Part shown: piece after piece, positions 18,845 through 28,091 of the stretch
Position numbering within the stretch: position 1 is the stretch's first letter
Layout of the letters: every line of letters starts with the position of its first letter
DNA from: Caulobacter sp. D5
GTDB lineage: Bacteria; Pseudomonadota; Alphaproteobacteria; Caulobacterales; Caulobacteraceae
Direction of reading: 5' to 3'
Assembly: GCF_003185805.1 (NCBI RefSeq)
Contig: NZ_QHJY01000026.1
Location: forward strand, 1 to 55,594
DNA length: 55,594 nucleotides
Notes under the pieces: model-generated
The model's database searches: none
Seen by the model: the letters and a program-made list of their open reading frames with translations, nothing else
What the model was told of the DNA's origin: nothing
Translations under genes and position numbers: made by a program

Positions 18845-19736
18845 CGACGTCCGCAAGGCCTTGCGCGAAGCCTTCGGGGGTCTCGACGGCAACCGTACGG
18901 TGCAACCGGCTCAGACGCTCACGCAGTTTCCCGACGACGAAGGCGACTGCATCTTCTATCCTGGCGTGATCTATGGCCTCGACATCGTGGGCGTGAAAGT
19001 CTCGCCCTACATCAATGCGCTCAAGCGCAACGGAAAGTATCCGGTCACCGCCTACACCCTGCTTTTGTCGGCGAGCACCGGACGCCCGATCGTGCTCTGC
19101 GACAGCTATGCGCTCACCACCATTCGAACCGCCGCCACCACCGCCCTCGCCCTGGAATACCTGACGCCCCCGACGGCCTCCAAGCTGGCCATCATCGGCA
19201 CGGGGAAAGTCGCGATCGAGCATCTCCGCTTCGTCGCTTCCCAACACGACTGGGACGAGATCAAAATTTGGTCTCCGTCCATGAGCACTGACGGCGCCCG
19301 GGCCAAGGCCGTGTCCGATCTGGTCGAAGCGATTTCTCCGAAGGCGACGGTCGCCAAGTCTCTGAAAGCGACGATCGCCGACGCCAACGTCGTGATGCTG
19401 TGCACCTCTTCCGGCTCGCCGGTCGTTCGAACCGCCGACCTTCCCCAAGATTGCGTCGTCACTTCGATCAGCACGAACGCACCGCGGGCCCACGAGATCG
19501 ATCCCGCCGAGTTAGGTGCCTACAGCGTATTTTGCGATTATGCTCAGACGGCGCCGGTAACCGCGGGCGAGATGATCATCGCTCAGCAATCGGGGGCTTG
19601 GTCGCCGTCTAGCATCAAGGGCGACCTCGCCGGACTGGTCACCGGCAAGGTTCAACGCCCCCAGCGCGGCCTTGTCTTTTTCCGTTCGACCGGTCTTGGC
19701 ATCGAAGACCTCGCCGTCGCGAATTTGCTGCGGTGA
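18786..19736 (+). CDS. Ornithine cyclodeaminase/mu-crystallin family protein
   Basis: A 316-residue NAD(P)-binding protein. This family includes ornithine cyclodeaminase, alanine dehydrogenase, SbnB and imine reductases. Seen are GVKVSPYINALKRNGKYP (substrate region with the conserved Lys), a Rossmann GTGKVAIEHL near residue 140, LCTSSGSPVV, TSISTNAPRAHEID and a FCDY segment. The GTG start at 18786 has GAGGAG seven bases upstream and gives VPLDLKVLD. It overlaps the NACHT gene by 59 bases, so it is translationally linked to it. The following gene overlaps by four bases. The substrate is unknown; a deaminating or reducing step on an amino acid or imine is the family's chemistry. Confidence 0.88.
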   Translation: MPLDLKVLDEQEALAAISRDDVRKALREAFGGLDGNRTVQPAQTLTQFPDDEGDCIFYPGVIYGLDIVGVKVSPYINALKRNGKYPVTAYTLLLSASTGRPIVLCDSYALTTIRTAATTALALEYLTPPTASKLAIIGTGKVAIEHLRFVASQHDWDEIKIWSPSMSTDGARAKAVSDLVEAISPKATVAKSLKATIADANVVMLCTSSGSPVVRTADLPQDCVVTSISTNAPRAHEIDPAELGAYSVFCDYAQTAPVTAGEMIIAQQSGAWSPSSIKGDLAGLVTGKVQRPQRGLVFFRSTGLGIEDLAVANLLR

Positions 19737-21082
19737 AGACGACGGCAGACCTACGGTTCGGTCTCGAAGCATGCGAGGTGGTCGCAAACGACCACCCGCA
19801 CTACGAATGCGATCGCCGGATCTTCAACGGCTATATCGACCGCAAACCTCGAGCGATCTTGTTCCCCGAAACCGAACAGGCGCTCGTCGCCGTGGGGCGC
19901 TTCGCACTCGACCAAGATCGCCCGTTCTCGATCAGGGCCGGCGGACACAACGTGGCCGGAAGCTCGCTCGTGGAAGACGGCTACGTTATCGACACCTCGA
20001 GATTGGCCGGTGTCTATGTCGACCGCGATGCGCGCCTGGCCGACGTCCAGCCCGGTGCGCTATGGCGGGATTTCGACAGCGTCGCCGCCAAATTCCGACT
20101 GTGCACTCCAGGCGGGATCATTTCCGATACGGGCGTCGCCGGTCTCACCCTAGGGGGCGGGATCGGCTGGTTGAACGGACTTTACGGGCTGACTTGCGAC
20201 AACCTCGTCGCGGCGGATATATTGCTTCCTTCCGGTGAGTTGGTCAGGGCGTCGGAAAACCAGAACTTCGATCTGCTGTGGGCCCTGCGCGGTGGCGGCG
20301 GAAATTTCGGCCTCGTCACCCGCTTCCAACTTCGCCTCAATCCCCTGCCCCAACTTTTGGCGGGCTCCATCGTCTACCGACACACCGAGCTCCGCGAGGC
20401 TTTGGAGCGCTACGTCGCATGCTGTGAAGCCGCCCCCGACGAATTGACGATTTCCCTCGTCGCGCCGTGCGGCGCGAGATCGGCCCGGGTTTCGCTGGAC
20501 GTCTGCTATGCGGGCGCGCCGGAGACGGGACTGTCGTTGACCGACCCGCTGCTCCCCAGGGCCGCGTCCAGCCTCCTGCGCGATACCCGGCAGCGCTATT
20601 CTTACGTGAACTGGCAACGTCAGTTCGACGACGATCTACGCCGTGGCAGGCGCAGCTATTGGCGAGCGATCTATGTCCAGGACCCCGTCTCTCCGCGCTT
20701 CCTCTCGATTTTCGAGCGCTACCTCGTCTCGGCTCCGAGCGAGCATTCGATGCTCACGTTCGATCATGTGCACGGTGCGGCGCACCGTGTCGGGAACGAG
20801 AGTTCGGCCTACGGCGACAGGACGCACAGCTATCTGTTCCTGATCAATACGAACTGGGACGATGCCCAAGACGACGAGGCCAATTTGGATTGGTGCAACG
20901 CGCTGTTCGCAGAACTCCAAACGCTCGGACTCGAGACCACTTACGTCAACTACCTCAGTGAAGAGGGCGATGCGCGCGTCAGCGCCGCCTTCGGAGACAA
21001 CATGAGTCGGCTGCGCGCGACCAAGAGGCGGTACGACCCCGACAACCGCTTTCGCTCAAATCAGAACATCTCGCCGGGATGA
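19733..21082 (+). CDS. BBE-type FAD-linked oxidase, probably bicovalent flavin
   Basis: A 449-residue flavoprotein of the FAD_binding_4/berberine-bridge-enzyme family. RAGGHNVAGSS near residue 65 carries the His that binds the flavin 8-alpha carbon, and GLTCDNLVAADIL near 150 carries the Cys for a second bond. The C-terminal BBE domain has the family motif YDPDNRFRSNQNI. Such enzymes oxidise C-N or C-O bonds or sugars and usually pass electrons to O2, giving H2O2. The GTG start overlaps the preceding stop (GTGA). No signal peptide is seen, so it should be cytoplasmic. The substrate is not evident; its neighbours point to an amino-acid derivative. Confidence 0.9.
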   Translation: MKTTADLRFGLEACEVVANDHPHYECDRRIFNGYIDRKPRAILFPETEQALVAVGRFALDQDRPFSIRAGGHNVAGSSLVEDGYVIDTSRLAGVYVDRDARLADVQPGALWRDFDSVAAKFRLCTPGGIISDTGVAGLTLGGGIGWLNGLYGLTCDNLVAADILLPSGELVRASENQNFDLLWALRGGGGNFGLVTRFQLRLNPLPQLLAGSIVYRHTELREALERYVACCEAAPDELTISLVAPCGARSARVSLDVCYAGAPETGLSLTDPLLPRAASSLLRDTRQRYSYVNWQRQFDDDLRRGRRSYWRAIYVQDPVSPRFLSIFERYLVSAPSEHSMLTFDHVHGAAHRVGNESSAYGDRTHSYLFLINTNWDDAQDDEANLDWCNALFAELQTLGLETTYVNYLSEEGDARVSAAFGDNMSRLRATKRRYDPDNRFRSNQNISPG

Positions 21083-22161
21083 CGAGCTCCGCCCTGACCT
21101 ACGCCGAGCGCAGCATCGCAACCGGATCCCGGTTCGATCTGGGCGCGGGCTATCCGATCGGGCTGGCGCCGAGTTGGGCCGAGATGCAGCATGTTAGGCG
21201 CCTTCACCCCCATCCGCCCGAACGGGGCGCTCGATCGGCGCTCGATCTCGAAGATGAAGGCGTCGGCGTCATAGCCACCTTCTCCGGCTCGGTGGCGCTG
21301 CAACGCGGTTTCTTGGCCGCGCGCGCACACATCGAGCGATCGGGTCGCCGATCCGTTGTCGTCACGACGGAACCTTGCATAGACATCATTCCCGCCATCG
21401 CGCGTGAGGTCGTCTCCGCCGGGCCCGTTCGCGTCGCATGCGGCTTGCTGCAATCTTTTTCCGACGACGACTGCGATCGCTTTTGCGCGAAGATCGTCGA
21501 AAACGCTGGCGACGCTCAGGGCGTGATCGCGGCGATAACCTCGCCCGAAAATCCGACCGGCGCGGTTTGGTCGCCAGCGCACTTGCGCCGTTTTTCGCAG
21601 ACCTGTCTGGATACCGGGTCGGTCTTGATCGTCGATCATTGCTTCCTGCTGGCCGGAGTGCACGGTCCGGATATCGTTACGCCGGTCTGGCGTCTCGTTA
21701 ACGAACAGGCTCCGGTCATCGCGATCTGGGACACGGGTAAGACCGTCCATCTCGGCGGAAGCAAACTCGGCTTCCTTATCAGCCGAAATCCCGAGCTGCG
21801 CGCCCACCTGGAAAATGCGGTTTCGGTCATCCAATACGACCTGCCCCTGCACCTCGGCGGATGGATCGGCGGCGTCCTGGGGGACCCGCGTTTCAGGGAG
21901 ATCGTCGACGACCTTCGCAAAGCCACGCGAACCAATCAGAAGCTTCTGCAGGAGGCTACCGCCCGGCTAGGCCTGCCACAGCTCGGCGCTCACGCCGGCG
22001 CATTCGAGCTAGTCAAAACGGACCGTCCGGTCGTCATCGGCGCAACCGTGCCTCTCACATGCTTCGAGGAGTCGTCCGGTTGGGGCCGGGGATGGCGTCG
22101 TATCGCCCTGGCCCGCGCGCCGATCGCCTTCGAGGAAGCGATCACACACCTGCTCGAATAA
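21079..22161 (+). CDS. PLP-dependent class I/II aminotransferase-like protein
   Basis: A 360-residue fold-type I PLP enzyme. The motif SPENPTGAVWS (near residue 155), then VDHCFLLAG with the Asp expected to bind the pyridine nitrogen, and DTGKTVHLGGSKLGF with the likely Schiff-base Lys (DTGK) are visible. It is somewhat shorter than typical aminotransferases (about 390) and the C-terminal domain is small. The family includes amino-acid transaminases and also cyclising enzymes such as capreomycidine synthase, so the reaction cannot be fixed. It overlaps the flavin oxidase gene by ATGA. The following oxidase gene starts 21 bases after the stop. Confidence 0.87.
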   Translation: MTSSALTYAERSIATGSRFDLGAGYPIGLAPSWAEMQHVRRLHPHPPERGARSALDLEDEGVGVIATFSGSVALQRGFLAARAHIERSGRRSVVVTTEPCIDIIPAIAREVVSAGPVRVACGLLQSFSDDDCDRFCAKIVENAGDAQGVIAAITSPENPTGAVWSPAHLRRFSQTCLDTGSVLIVDHCFLLAGVHGPDIVTPVWRLVNEQAPVIAIWDTGKTVHLGGSKLGFLISRNPELRAHLENAVSVIQYDLPLHLGGWIGGVLGDPRFREIVDDLRKATRTNQKLLQEATARLGLPQLGAHAGAFELVKTDRPVVIGATVPLTCFEESSGWGRGWRRIALARAPIAFEEAITHLLE

Positions 22162-22182
22162 TGTCTCAAAGGAGTCGGAAAC

Positions 22183-23283
22183 TTGAAAATCGCCGTTATC
22201 GGAGCCGGGGTCGTCGGCCTGGTCCAAGCCCTGGAACTCGCTCCCGATCACGACGTCACGGTCTTCGCCGATCTCTTCGCGGCGGATACCAATTCCGTGA
22301 AGGCTACGGCGATGTGGCATTTGTTTTTGGTCAAACTCCATCGCGAAACTCTGGCCGAAAAGCCGGTCCTCGACGGCGACGTCCACTTGGAGTGGGCGTT
22401 CGAGACGCTGGAAACTCTATGCGCTTGGGCCGAGTCGCCCGGCTCGGGCGTTCGAATGGTGCCCGGGACCGAGATCTTTCGCTCGGCGGAGCCGGAGAAA
22501 ATGCCGGCGTGGACAAAGCGTGCGGCCGGATCGCCCACGCACTTCAGGATGCTGACACCCGACGAGGTCGCCTCGCTCAACGCGCTCGAGCGCGCCGCCA
22601 TTTCGCCACCGCCGCCGGGCGAGAGCGAAATTCTATACGGTTATCGCCTGACCACCCCGGTCGCCGACATGGCGATACATCTGCCATGGCTGCTGGAGCA
22701 GGCCCGTCTGCTCGGAGCCCGATTTATCGAGCGCCGGTTCGCAGATCTGAGCGACGCGGCAAACGGTCTTCAACGGCTCGGTTTCGACGTGATCATCAAC
22801 TGCACCGGCGTGGCCGCGGCCGCGTTCGCCGACGACCGGGACATGTGCGCTTTTCGCGGGCACTACTTCTCAGCTCCCTCCGGAGGACTGGAGCTGACGG
22901 ATTATCTCGGCGACGACGAGAACCCGGACGGGATGACCTACGTGGTGCCTCGAGGGTCGTCCGTCGTCGTGGGCGGCACGGCGGTCCCCGCCGACCGCCC
23001 CGTTGAGGGCTTTACGTGGGAGCGGGCTCTCGTTCGAGCGCAGCGCCTCTATCCCGCTTTGGCTTGGTTCAAGCCGGCTGATGACGAGGTCCACCATATC
23101 GTATGCGATCGCCCCGTGCGCCTCGACGGCGTGCGCTTGGAAACCGAGATATCGTCAAAGCCTCCCCTTCCCTTGGTCGTGCACAACTACGGACATGGCG
23201 GATCGGGTTGGAGCATGTGCGTCGGCACCGCACGAGCGGTACGTCGCCTCTTAACGGCGGTGGCCTCGCCGTCTCGTCTGTAG
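22183..23283 (+). CDS. D-amino-acid-oxidase-like FAD oxidoreductase
   Basis: A 366-residue DAO-family flavoprotein: N-terminal dinucleotide-binding KIAVIGAGVVGLVQALEL, a middle segment INCTGVAAAAF, and the C-terminal family signature VHNYGHGGSGWSMCVGTA, which in D-amino-acid oxidase holds the flavin. D-amino-acid oxidases produce an imino acid and H2O2. The TTG start at 22183 is preceded by AAGGAGT at eight bases; no ATG serves better. It ends the operon. With the BBE enzyme this makes two flavin oxidases in one transcript. About 1 kb of apparently noncoding DNA follows. Confidence 0.9.
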   Translation: MKIAVIGAGVVGLVQALELAPDHDVTVFADLFAADTNSVKATAMWHLFLVKLHRETLAEKPVLDGDVHLEWAFETLETLCAWAESPGSGVRMVPGTEIFRSAEPEKMPAWTKRAAGSPTHFRMLTPDEVASLNALERAAISPPPPGESEILYGYRLTTPVADMAIHLPWLLEQARLLGARFIERRFADLSDAANGLQRLGFDVIINCTGVAAAAFADDRDMCAFRGHYFSAPSGGLELTDYLGDDENPDGMTYVVPRGSSVVVGGTAVPADRPVEGFTWERALVRAQRLYPALAWFKPADDEVHHIVCDRPVRLDGVRLETEISSKPPLPLVVHNYGHGGSGWSMCVGTARAVRRLLTAVASPSRL

Positions 23284-24334
23284 TCGTTTAGGTCCGTCGC
23301 GAAAAACGATCGCCCGACCGACTAGGTCGGCAGGCAGCCACTGCGGCCAAGACGCCCCATCACCAACCTCGTAGGAGATGACCACCAAACTCACCCCAGA
23401 CGACGGCCAGATCCGCTTCGACGGCGAGGCGGCGCCAGTAACAGACATTGGGTCACCTCCCGAAAGACGACCTTCGATGAATGATACATCGCGCTTTAGA
23501 GCCGCGCGGCGAAACTGCCGCTACGGCCGAAGCCTTCTGCGGTGGGGCGTCCTTTCGATGACGCCTGCAGAAGCAATCGAACTTGAAGCATCAAGTCCAC
23601 ATTAGATCCTCCGCCAACTTTGCCGCTCTCCTGGAACCTCGCACGTCGCTGCGCTGCACGATCGGCCGTAAGGCGCGCAGGAAAAGGCGTGCGATGATCA
23701 GGGCATCGCCAGGACCTGAAGCGCGACTATACGAAGAAAGTTTTGGAACAAAGCGCGTACTTTCAGTTGCGGTTCGCAGCGAACCACCCCATTCTCTGAA
23801 TTCAGTGTCTCGCGCCGCGAGTAATGCGCGAGCGGTCTTCGAGGTCGGGACAACCACGGCAGCTTGAAGACTGGCGTTGCTGACAACTGTGGGCACCTAC
23901 CCAGTCAGCGTCCCGGTCCTAGGCGGTGAGGGATATGGTAGGCGGGGCGGCGTAGCCTCGGAAGTAGACCGCAGGCCCATCCCCGCGTCGGGAGGTGGGT
24001 TGTCCTTAAGCGCCCAAGTCGGCTCGAGCAGCAGGCAGCGCAGGGGACGGACCAGACCGACGGGATCTCCGGATCGCGTGGGTTTGGGCACCCGTCCTCT
24101 GTCCACCACAACCCAGCCTCTCAATCAGCAGATCAGGTTCGATAGAGGTTACAGTTAGAGTCACTACGGGACTCCAGCAGCGCTTCCAGGCCGCGAGCTG
24201 GCCGCATCAGCCCTTAAAATCGTGGTCGGCCCAAAAATTCGTCGGCTGAGCGACAGTCGATGTCCCCGGGGGACGCCTCCGAAAAAATTTCGCGCGCGAG
24301 GCGCGGGGGCCCGTCGTGACGGAGGCAGCGAAGA
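23284..24334. other. Gene-free stretch between the NACHT operon and the CoiA-like gene
   Basis: Only short frames occur here, none with a recognisable domain or a convincing ribosome site. A weak candidate, 23378-23605 (+), begins MTTKLTPDDGQIRFDG, but GGAG sits directly against its ATG. Small inverted repeats such as CCGAC..GTCGG near 23,318 could end the operon. The stretch is probably a scar of past insertions. Confidence 0.5.
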
Positions 24335-25033
24335 TCAGGCGCTCGCCTGAACCCACCGAATGAACTGATCCTGGGTCAATCGGCAGAGCGCGAATTGGCC
24401 CTTGGCCAACGGCAGGCCGCCGTTGATCCTTCGACCCAGCGCCTCGCCCGCGAGGAAGAAGATGTGGCCCCGGTAATCGAATGCGACAGCCGCCTTCGCT
24501 CGCTTCCATTTTTCGATGAACTGCTTGCTGCGTCCCACCCAACGCAGAAGGTAGAACGTGTTGTGGTCGACCTGTCTTGGCCTCTCGAAATCGAGCGAGA
24601 ATTTAAAGCTGTCGCCCGTGAATGACGTGTCGGTGCTGTAGACATGCACCAGCCAGAACATGCGGTGGCGGCGCATGTAGAAGGCCTCGCGCGCCGCGCG
24701 CTCCTCCTCCGAGATCGAGGAGTGCTGCAGCTCCAGGACGGTCGCCGCCGGCGTTCCTGATCCGCATAGGACGTCGGCGCGATGGAGCTCGCCCGTCTCC
24801 TCGTCGGGCAGTCCAACCTCGCGGCATCCCAGGTCGAAACACTCCTTCCAGCCCAGGTGCCAGGGTCCCTCTGGCTCGCTCCAAGGGTCGCAGTCGCCCG
24901 CCTTGTGACGCCAGTGGCGGACGTTCTCGACGGGAAGGACCGCGCTGAGGAGCCCGCCGCAATCGCGGCAGGCGGTGCGTTCGCCCTTGGCTAGCGGGGG
25001 GCGCTTCACGCCATCGATCCAGGCGTACAGCAT
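24335..25033 (-). CDS. CoiA-like nuclease-fold protein, short form
   Basis: A 232-residue protein resembling the competence protein CoiA family. It begins with a small zinc-ribbon-like part (CRDCGG at 22-27, then HWRHKAGDC) and continues with a PD-(D/E)xK-type core: HRADVLCG supplies an acidic residue and VLELQHSSISEEERAAREAFY supplies E-x-Q, the CoiA version of the catalytic motif. FWLVHVY follows, also typical. The role of CoiA is unclear beyond a link to DNA processing. I chose the ATG at 25033 (MLYAWIDG); an upstream start adds nine residues. Another CoiA-like gene lies 1 kb away on the other strand. Confidence 0.7.
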   Translation of the reverse strand: MLYAWIDGVKRPPLAKGERTACRDCGGLLSAVLPVENVRHWRHKAGDCDPWSEPEGPWHLGWKECFDLGCREVGLPDEETGELHRADVLCGSGTPAATVLELQHSSISEEERAAREAFYMRRHRMFWLVHVYSTDTSFTGDSFKFSLDFERPRQVDHNTFYLLRWVGRSKQFIEKWKRAKAAVAFDYRGHIFFLAGEALGRRINGGLPLAKGQFALCRLTQDQFIRWVQASA

Positions 25034-25140
25034 TGTCGAGGAGTCTCCTGGCGCGGCCACGCACGGCGGTGGGCCAAGCTTGGCGAGTCGGCTCCACCCT
25101 AACCGCTTTCGCCACCCCGACCACAGGACCCGCCAAGCCC

Positions 25141-25749
25141 ATGATCAACCCGTCCGAGCGCGTAAAGTACAAGGCCCAGGTCTACGACGCCGCGCTGAAC
25201 GCCTTCTTCAAGCTTCGGGGCTTTGACGCCAAGACGCTGGGCCTGGAGCCCGCCGAAGTCGGTTGGGACATCGCCGAGGCCCTCGTCGCGGCGGCCGTCA
25301 GTGGGGTGACCTACAAGTCCGCCAACCGTGACCGGCGGTTCGAGGCCGCCCAGCTTCTTCGCACCCTGGCCGATCAGGTCGAGGAGGACGGCCTGGCGGG
25401 GCTTGAGTGGGGCTATAAGGGGCGGCTCGACGCCCGGCAGGCCTGGAGGCCAGACATCCGTTCGGCCGACGGACTGGCCGAGCTCGATGAGCGCACCGAT
25501 GCGATCATCGAGGCGATGATGGCACCGCTGCGCGCCCTGACCGTCCCCGATCGCCGCGCGATCATCTGCCTGTCTTTCGTGCGCATGGCCTTGGCCCATA
25601 TCGGCGATCTGGTCGTGCAGACGCCGCAAGGGACGCCGGTCCATGAGGCGGTCAAGGCCGTGCTGCGCGCCCATCTCTACCCTGCGGCGGCCGTTGGATC
25701 GACCGGCGCCGGCGCGGACGGTCGGGACGATCCTGATGAGGCCCTCTGA
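25141..25749 (+). CDS. Hypothetical protein of 202 residues
   Basis: Not recognised. The sequence is mostly helical and soluble, with a Gly/Asp-rich tail (GSTGAGADGRDDPDEAL). It has INPSERVKYKAQVYDAALNA at the N-terminus, EVGWDIAEALVAAAVSGVTY, and VPDRRAIICLSFVRMALAHIG near the end. The ATG at 25141 is chosen over an upstream start because the earlier codons overlap the divergent CoiA-like gene's start region. Base use is normal for a real gene of this genome. Confidence 0.65.
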   Translation: MINPSERVKYKAQVYDAALNAFFKLRGFDAKTLGLEPAEVGWDIAEALVAAAVSGVTYKSANRDRRFEAAQLLRTLADQVEEDGLAGLEWGYKGRLDARQAWRPDIRSADGLAELDERTDAIIEAMMAPLRALTVPDRRAIICLSFVRMALAHIGDLVVQTPQGTPVHEAVKAVLRAHLYPAAAVGSTGAGADGRDDPDEAL

Positions 25750-25804
25750 CTAGGCCCTTCGCTAGGCCTGCAGGGCTCCGGATATCTTCCCAGGATCAGG
25801 TGGA

Positions 25805-25927
25805 CTAAGGCCAGCGGCAACCGTCAAGGTCATCGTCAGCGGCGTGGTGGTGCGGATCAAGGAAGGCCTGATCCTCGAACACTATTTCTATTTCGATCCT
25901 CAGCCTGCCACGCCGGCCAAACCCTGA
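25805..25927 (+). pseudogene. Possible C-terminal remnant of a SnoaL/NTF2-like protein
   Basis: The frame encodes VVVRIKEGLILEHYFYFD followed by a Pro-rich tail and TGA. This resembles the last strands of SnoaL-like small proteins (GKIVEHRDYFD). No start codon or upstream part exists. Weak evidence from a short match by eye. Confidence 0.3.
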
Positions 25928-26001
25928 CCTGGACTCTGCGACAGGCCCGGTCGTAGGGGCAGATCGCGCCCCTGGCGCCCGGACGCGACGCAGCGCAGGA
26001 T

Positions 26002-27960
26002 TTGGTCGTGGCACGTCTCGATCACAATCACAGCCCATGGCGGCGGGGAACGGTTCGCCTGGCGTTCGGCCAGACGGCCGAGGGCCGCATCGTCTCGATC
26101 CGCGAGGTGGTCAGCGGACGCGCCTGCGGCTGTGTCTGTCCAGCCTGCGAGGAGCCGCTGATCGCCCGCAAATCCGGCGCGCGGCCGAGTCCGCGGGCGG
26201 ACCACTTTGCCCATGCGCGTGACGGCGCCTGTGTTGGAGCTCTGGAGACGGCCCTGCACAAATTGGGAAAGCAGATCGTCATGGACGAGCTGGGGCTTAC
26301 CCTGCCGGCCATCGCCGCTGAGCGCGAGGGTGTGCGCCGGCAGACGCATGCGGCCAAGCACCAGGTTTTCGAGTCTGGACAGGTGGAGGTGGTCTTGCCG
26401 GGTGTGGTGGCCGATGTAGTCCTGAGACGGCGCGCTAGCGACCTGATCATTGAGATCCTGGTCGCCCATGCCTCCGACGCCGAGAAGGTCGAAAGGATCC
26501 GCGCGCAGAAGACCTCAGCCATCGAAATAGATCTGTCGAAACTGCCGCGCCGCGCCGGTCTCGAGATGGTGCGGGAGGCGGTTCTGGTCAGCGCTCCGCG
26601 CAAGTGGCTGTTCAATCCGGCCCAGGACGCGGTCGAGGCGCAGGTGGCTCAGGTCCTAGCCGACCGGGCCGAGGCCGCCCGCCAGAAGGTCTTGCGCCAG
26701 GCCAAGACCCTGGTGGGCCATTGGGCCGCCCTCCCCTGCCCCAAGGATGGGACTGACCTGCCTGCTGTCCGCGGCGCGCTCGCCCAGATCGAGGCCTTGG
26801 AGCTCTCCGCTTACATCGACGCCCCGATCTCACGCGGTGCGAAGGCGTTGAACGTCTCGCCCAAGGCCTGCCAAGCCCTCGTTCTGAAGACGGTGGTGAT
26901 TGACCAGCAGCCCTGGTACGGGCGTGCCGGCCTGTCGGTGGTGGCCTTGCGTGAGCGCCTTGAGCGCCAGGGGTTTTTGCCGCCGCTCTTCGGGGTCTCG
27001 CGCGACGCCGAACTGATCGCCGCGGCGCGCGTGCTGGCGCCGGACTTCAATACGCCCACTGGTCTGATCGGCGCCTATCTGCGGGGCTTGGAAACGGCGG
27101 GGCTGGTCGAGGCCGACGACGGCCTCTGGCGCGCGCCGCTCAAGGTGCGCCAGCAGATCATCCAGCAGGCGCGCGACGCGCGCGAGCGCCAGGATCGGAT
27201 CGACGACCTGCACGCACGCCTGGACGAAATCCTCAGGCGCGCAGGGCCTGAAGGCGACGGCTTCGACAGCGAGGCCTGGCTTGGCCGATCGGGGCGCGCT
27301 AGCCCCCCGCCCCGGTCGGTGGCGGCGAGCGGCGGCGCGGCCTGGACAGAGCTCAAGGCGGCGTTTGGCCTGATCGGCGAGGCCTTCTGGCGCTACGACG
27401 CGGCCGTCGACGTGATGAGCCTTCCACTGCGGCCGGCGCTGGAACGCGCCGAGCAGGCGCGCAGGGACGCGGCTGAACGGCGCCGCCTGGCGGCCGAGGC
27501 CGCCGCCCTGGCGGCAGCAGACGATAGGGAGGCGCGGTTTCGGGCGGCGGCCATGGTCGCTTACGGCGCGGACGCCGAAGCCTGGATGGCGGGCTTGGTG
27601 CCGCCGGCGAACCTGTCGAGCCGGCTGGAGCTGGTGCGGTCCAGTCCCGCCCAGTTGCAGGCAGCGCTGGACGCGCTGGACCGGCGAGTGACCCAGCAGC
27701 GCCGCGAGGAGGCCCAAAGGATCATGGCGCAGGAGGCCCTTGCGGACCTTTGGGATGCGGCGTGCGCCGAACACGGCGGGGACTGGGCCAAGGCGTTCAT
27801 CAGCAACCCCGATCCGCGGCTGGGCGGTCGCCGTCCCCGCGAGGTTTGCATCGATCCCGCCGGCCTGCGGATGTGCCTGGAGCTGGTGTGTCCCAAGCGC
27901 GCGGTGCGACGGGGCGGTAGCGCTGAGACTAGGCAATCGGCGGCGCCGCGCCGGCGTTGA
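26002..27960 (+). CDS. Large CoiA-like nuclease-fold protein
   Basis: A 652-residue protein. The N-terminal 200 residues match the CoiA layout: a zinc site CVCPACEEPLIARK with DHFAHAR and CVGALETALH, then VVADVVLRRRASDLIIEILV (acidic residue, then E-I) and IEIDLSKLP, the PD-(D/E)xK core. The middle and C-terminal parts are long, helical and Arg/Ala/Glu-rich, with coiled-coil character around residues 470-520 (RAEQARRDAAERRRLAAEAA), and are not recognised. The first codon in frame is TTG (26002); a GTG at 26008 with GCAGGA seven bases upstream may be the true start. The end overlaps a decayed antisense fragment. Confidence 0.7.
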   Translation: MVVARLDHNHSPWRRGTVRLAFGQTAEGRIVSIREVVSGRACGCVCPACEEPLIARKSGARPSPRADHFAHARDGACVGALETALHKLGKQIVMDELGLTLPAIAAEREGVRRQTHAAKHQVFESGQVEVVLPGVVADVVLRRRASDLIIEILVAHASDAEKVERIRAQKTSAIEIDLSKLPRRAGLEMVREAVLVSAPRKWLFNPAQDAVEAQVAQVLADRAEAARQKVLRQAKTLVGHWAALPCPKDGTDLPAVRGALAQIEALELSAYIDAPISRGAKALNVSPKACQALVLKTVVIDQQPWYGRAGLSVVALRERLERQGFLPPLFGVSRDAELIAAARVLAPDFNTPTGLIGAYLRGLETAGLVEADDGLWRAPLKVRQQIIQQARDARERQDRIDDLHARLDEILRRAGPEGDGFDSEAWLGRSGRASPPPRSVAASGGAAWTELKAAFGLIGEAFWRYDAAVDVMSLPLRPALERAEQARRDAAERRRLAAEAAALAAADDREARFRAAAMVAYGADAEAWMAGLVPPANLSSRLELVRSSPAQLQAALDALDRRVTQQRREEAQRIMAQEALADLWDAACAEHGGDWAKAFISNPDPRLGGRRPREVCIDPAGLRMCLELVCPKRAVRRGGSAETRQSAAPRRR

Positions 27961-28090
27961 GCCTTCGTTCGAGCTCGAACACCGACTCCAGCACCGTCTC
28001 GGGCGGAACCTCGCCGAAGATCATCGCCGTCATTAGCCCATAGTCGCGGGCCGGGGCCTCATGCATCGCCCCGTCCGGCGCCAGGGCGAA
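27929..28090 (-). pseudogene. C-terminal fragment of an unidentified protein
   Basis: The minus frame reads ALAPDGAMHEAPARDYGLM, then TAMIFGEVPPETVLESVFEL and ERRLNA before TAG. It looks like a genuine protein end, but upstream sequence switches to unrelated coding debris at about 28,090. The family is not recognised. Confidence 0.4.
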
Positions 28091-28091
28091 G

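Noticed and set aside
23591-24124. Frames of 75-100 codons on both strands in the gene-free stretch
   Set aside because: They overlap each other on opposite strands, show no known motif and lack ribosome sites.
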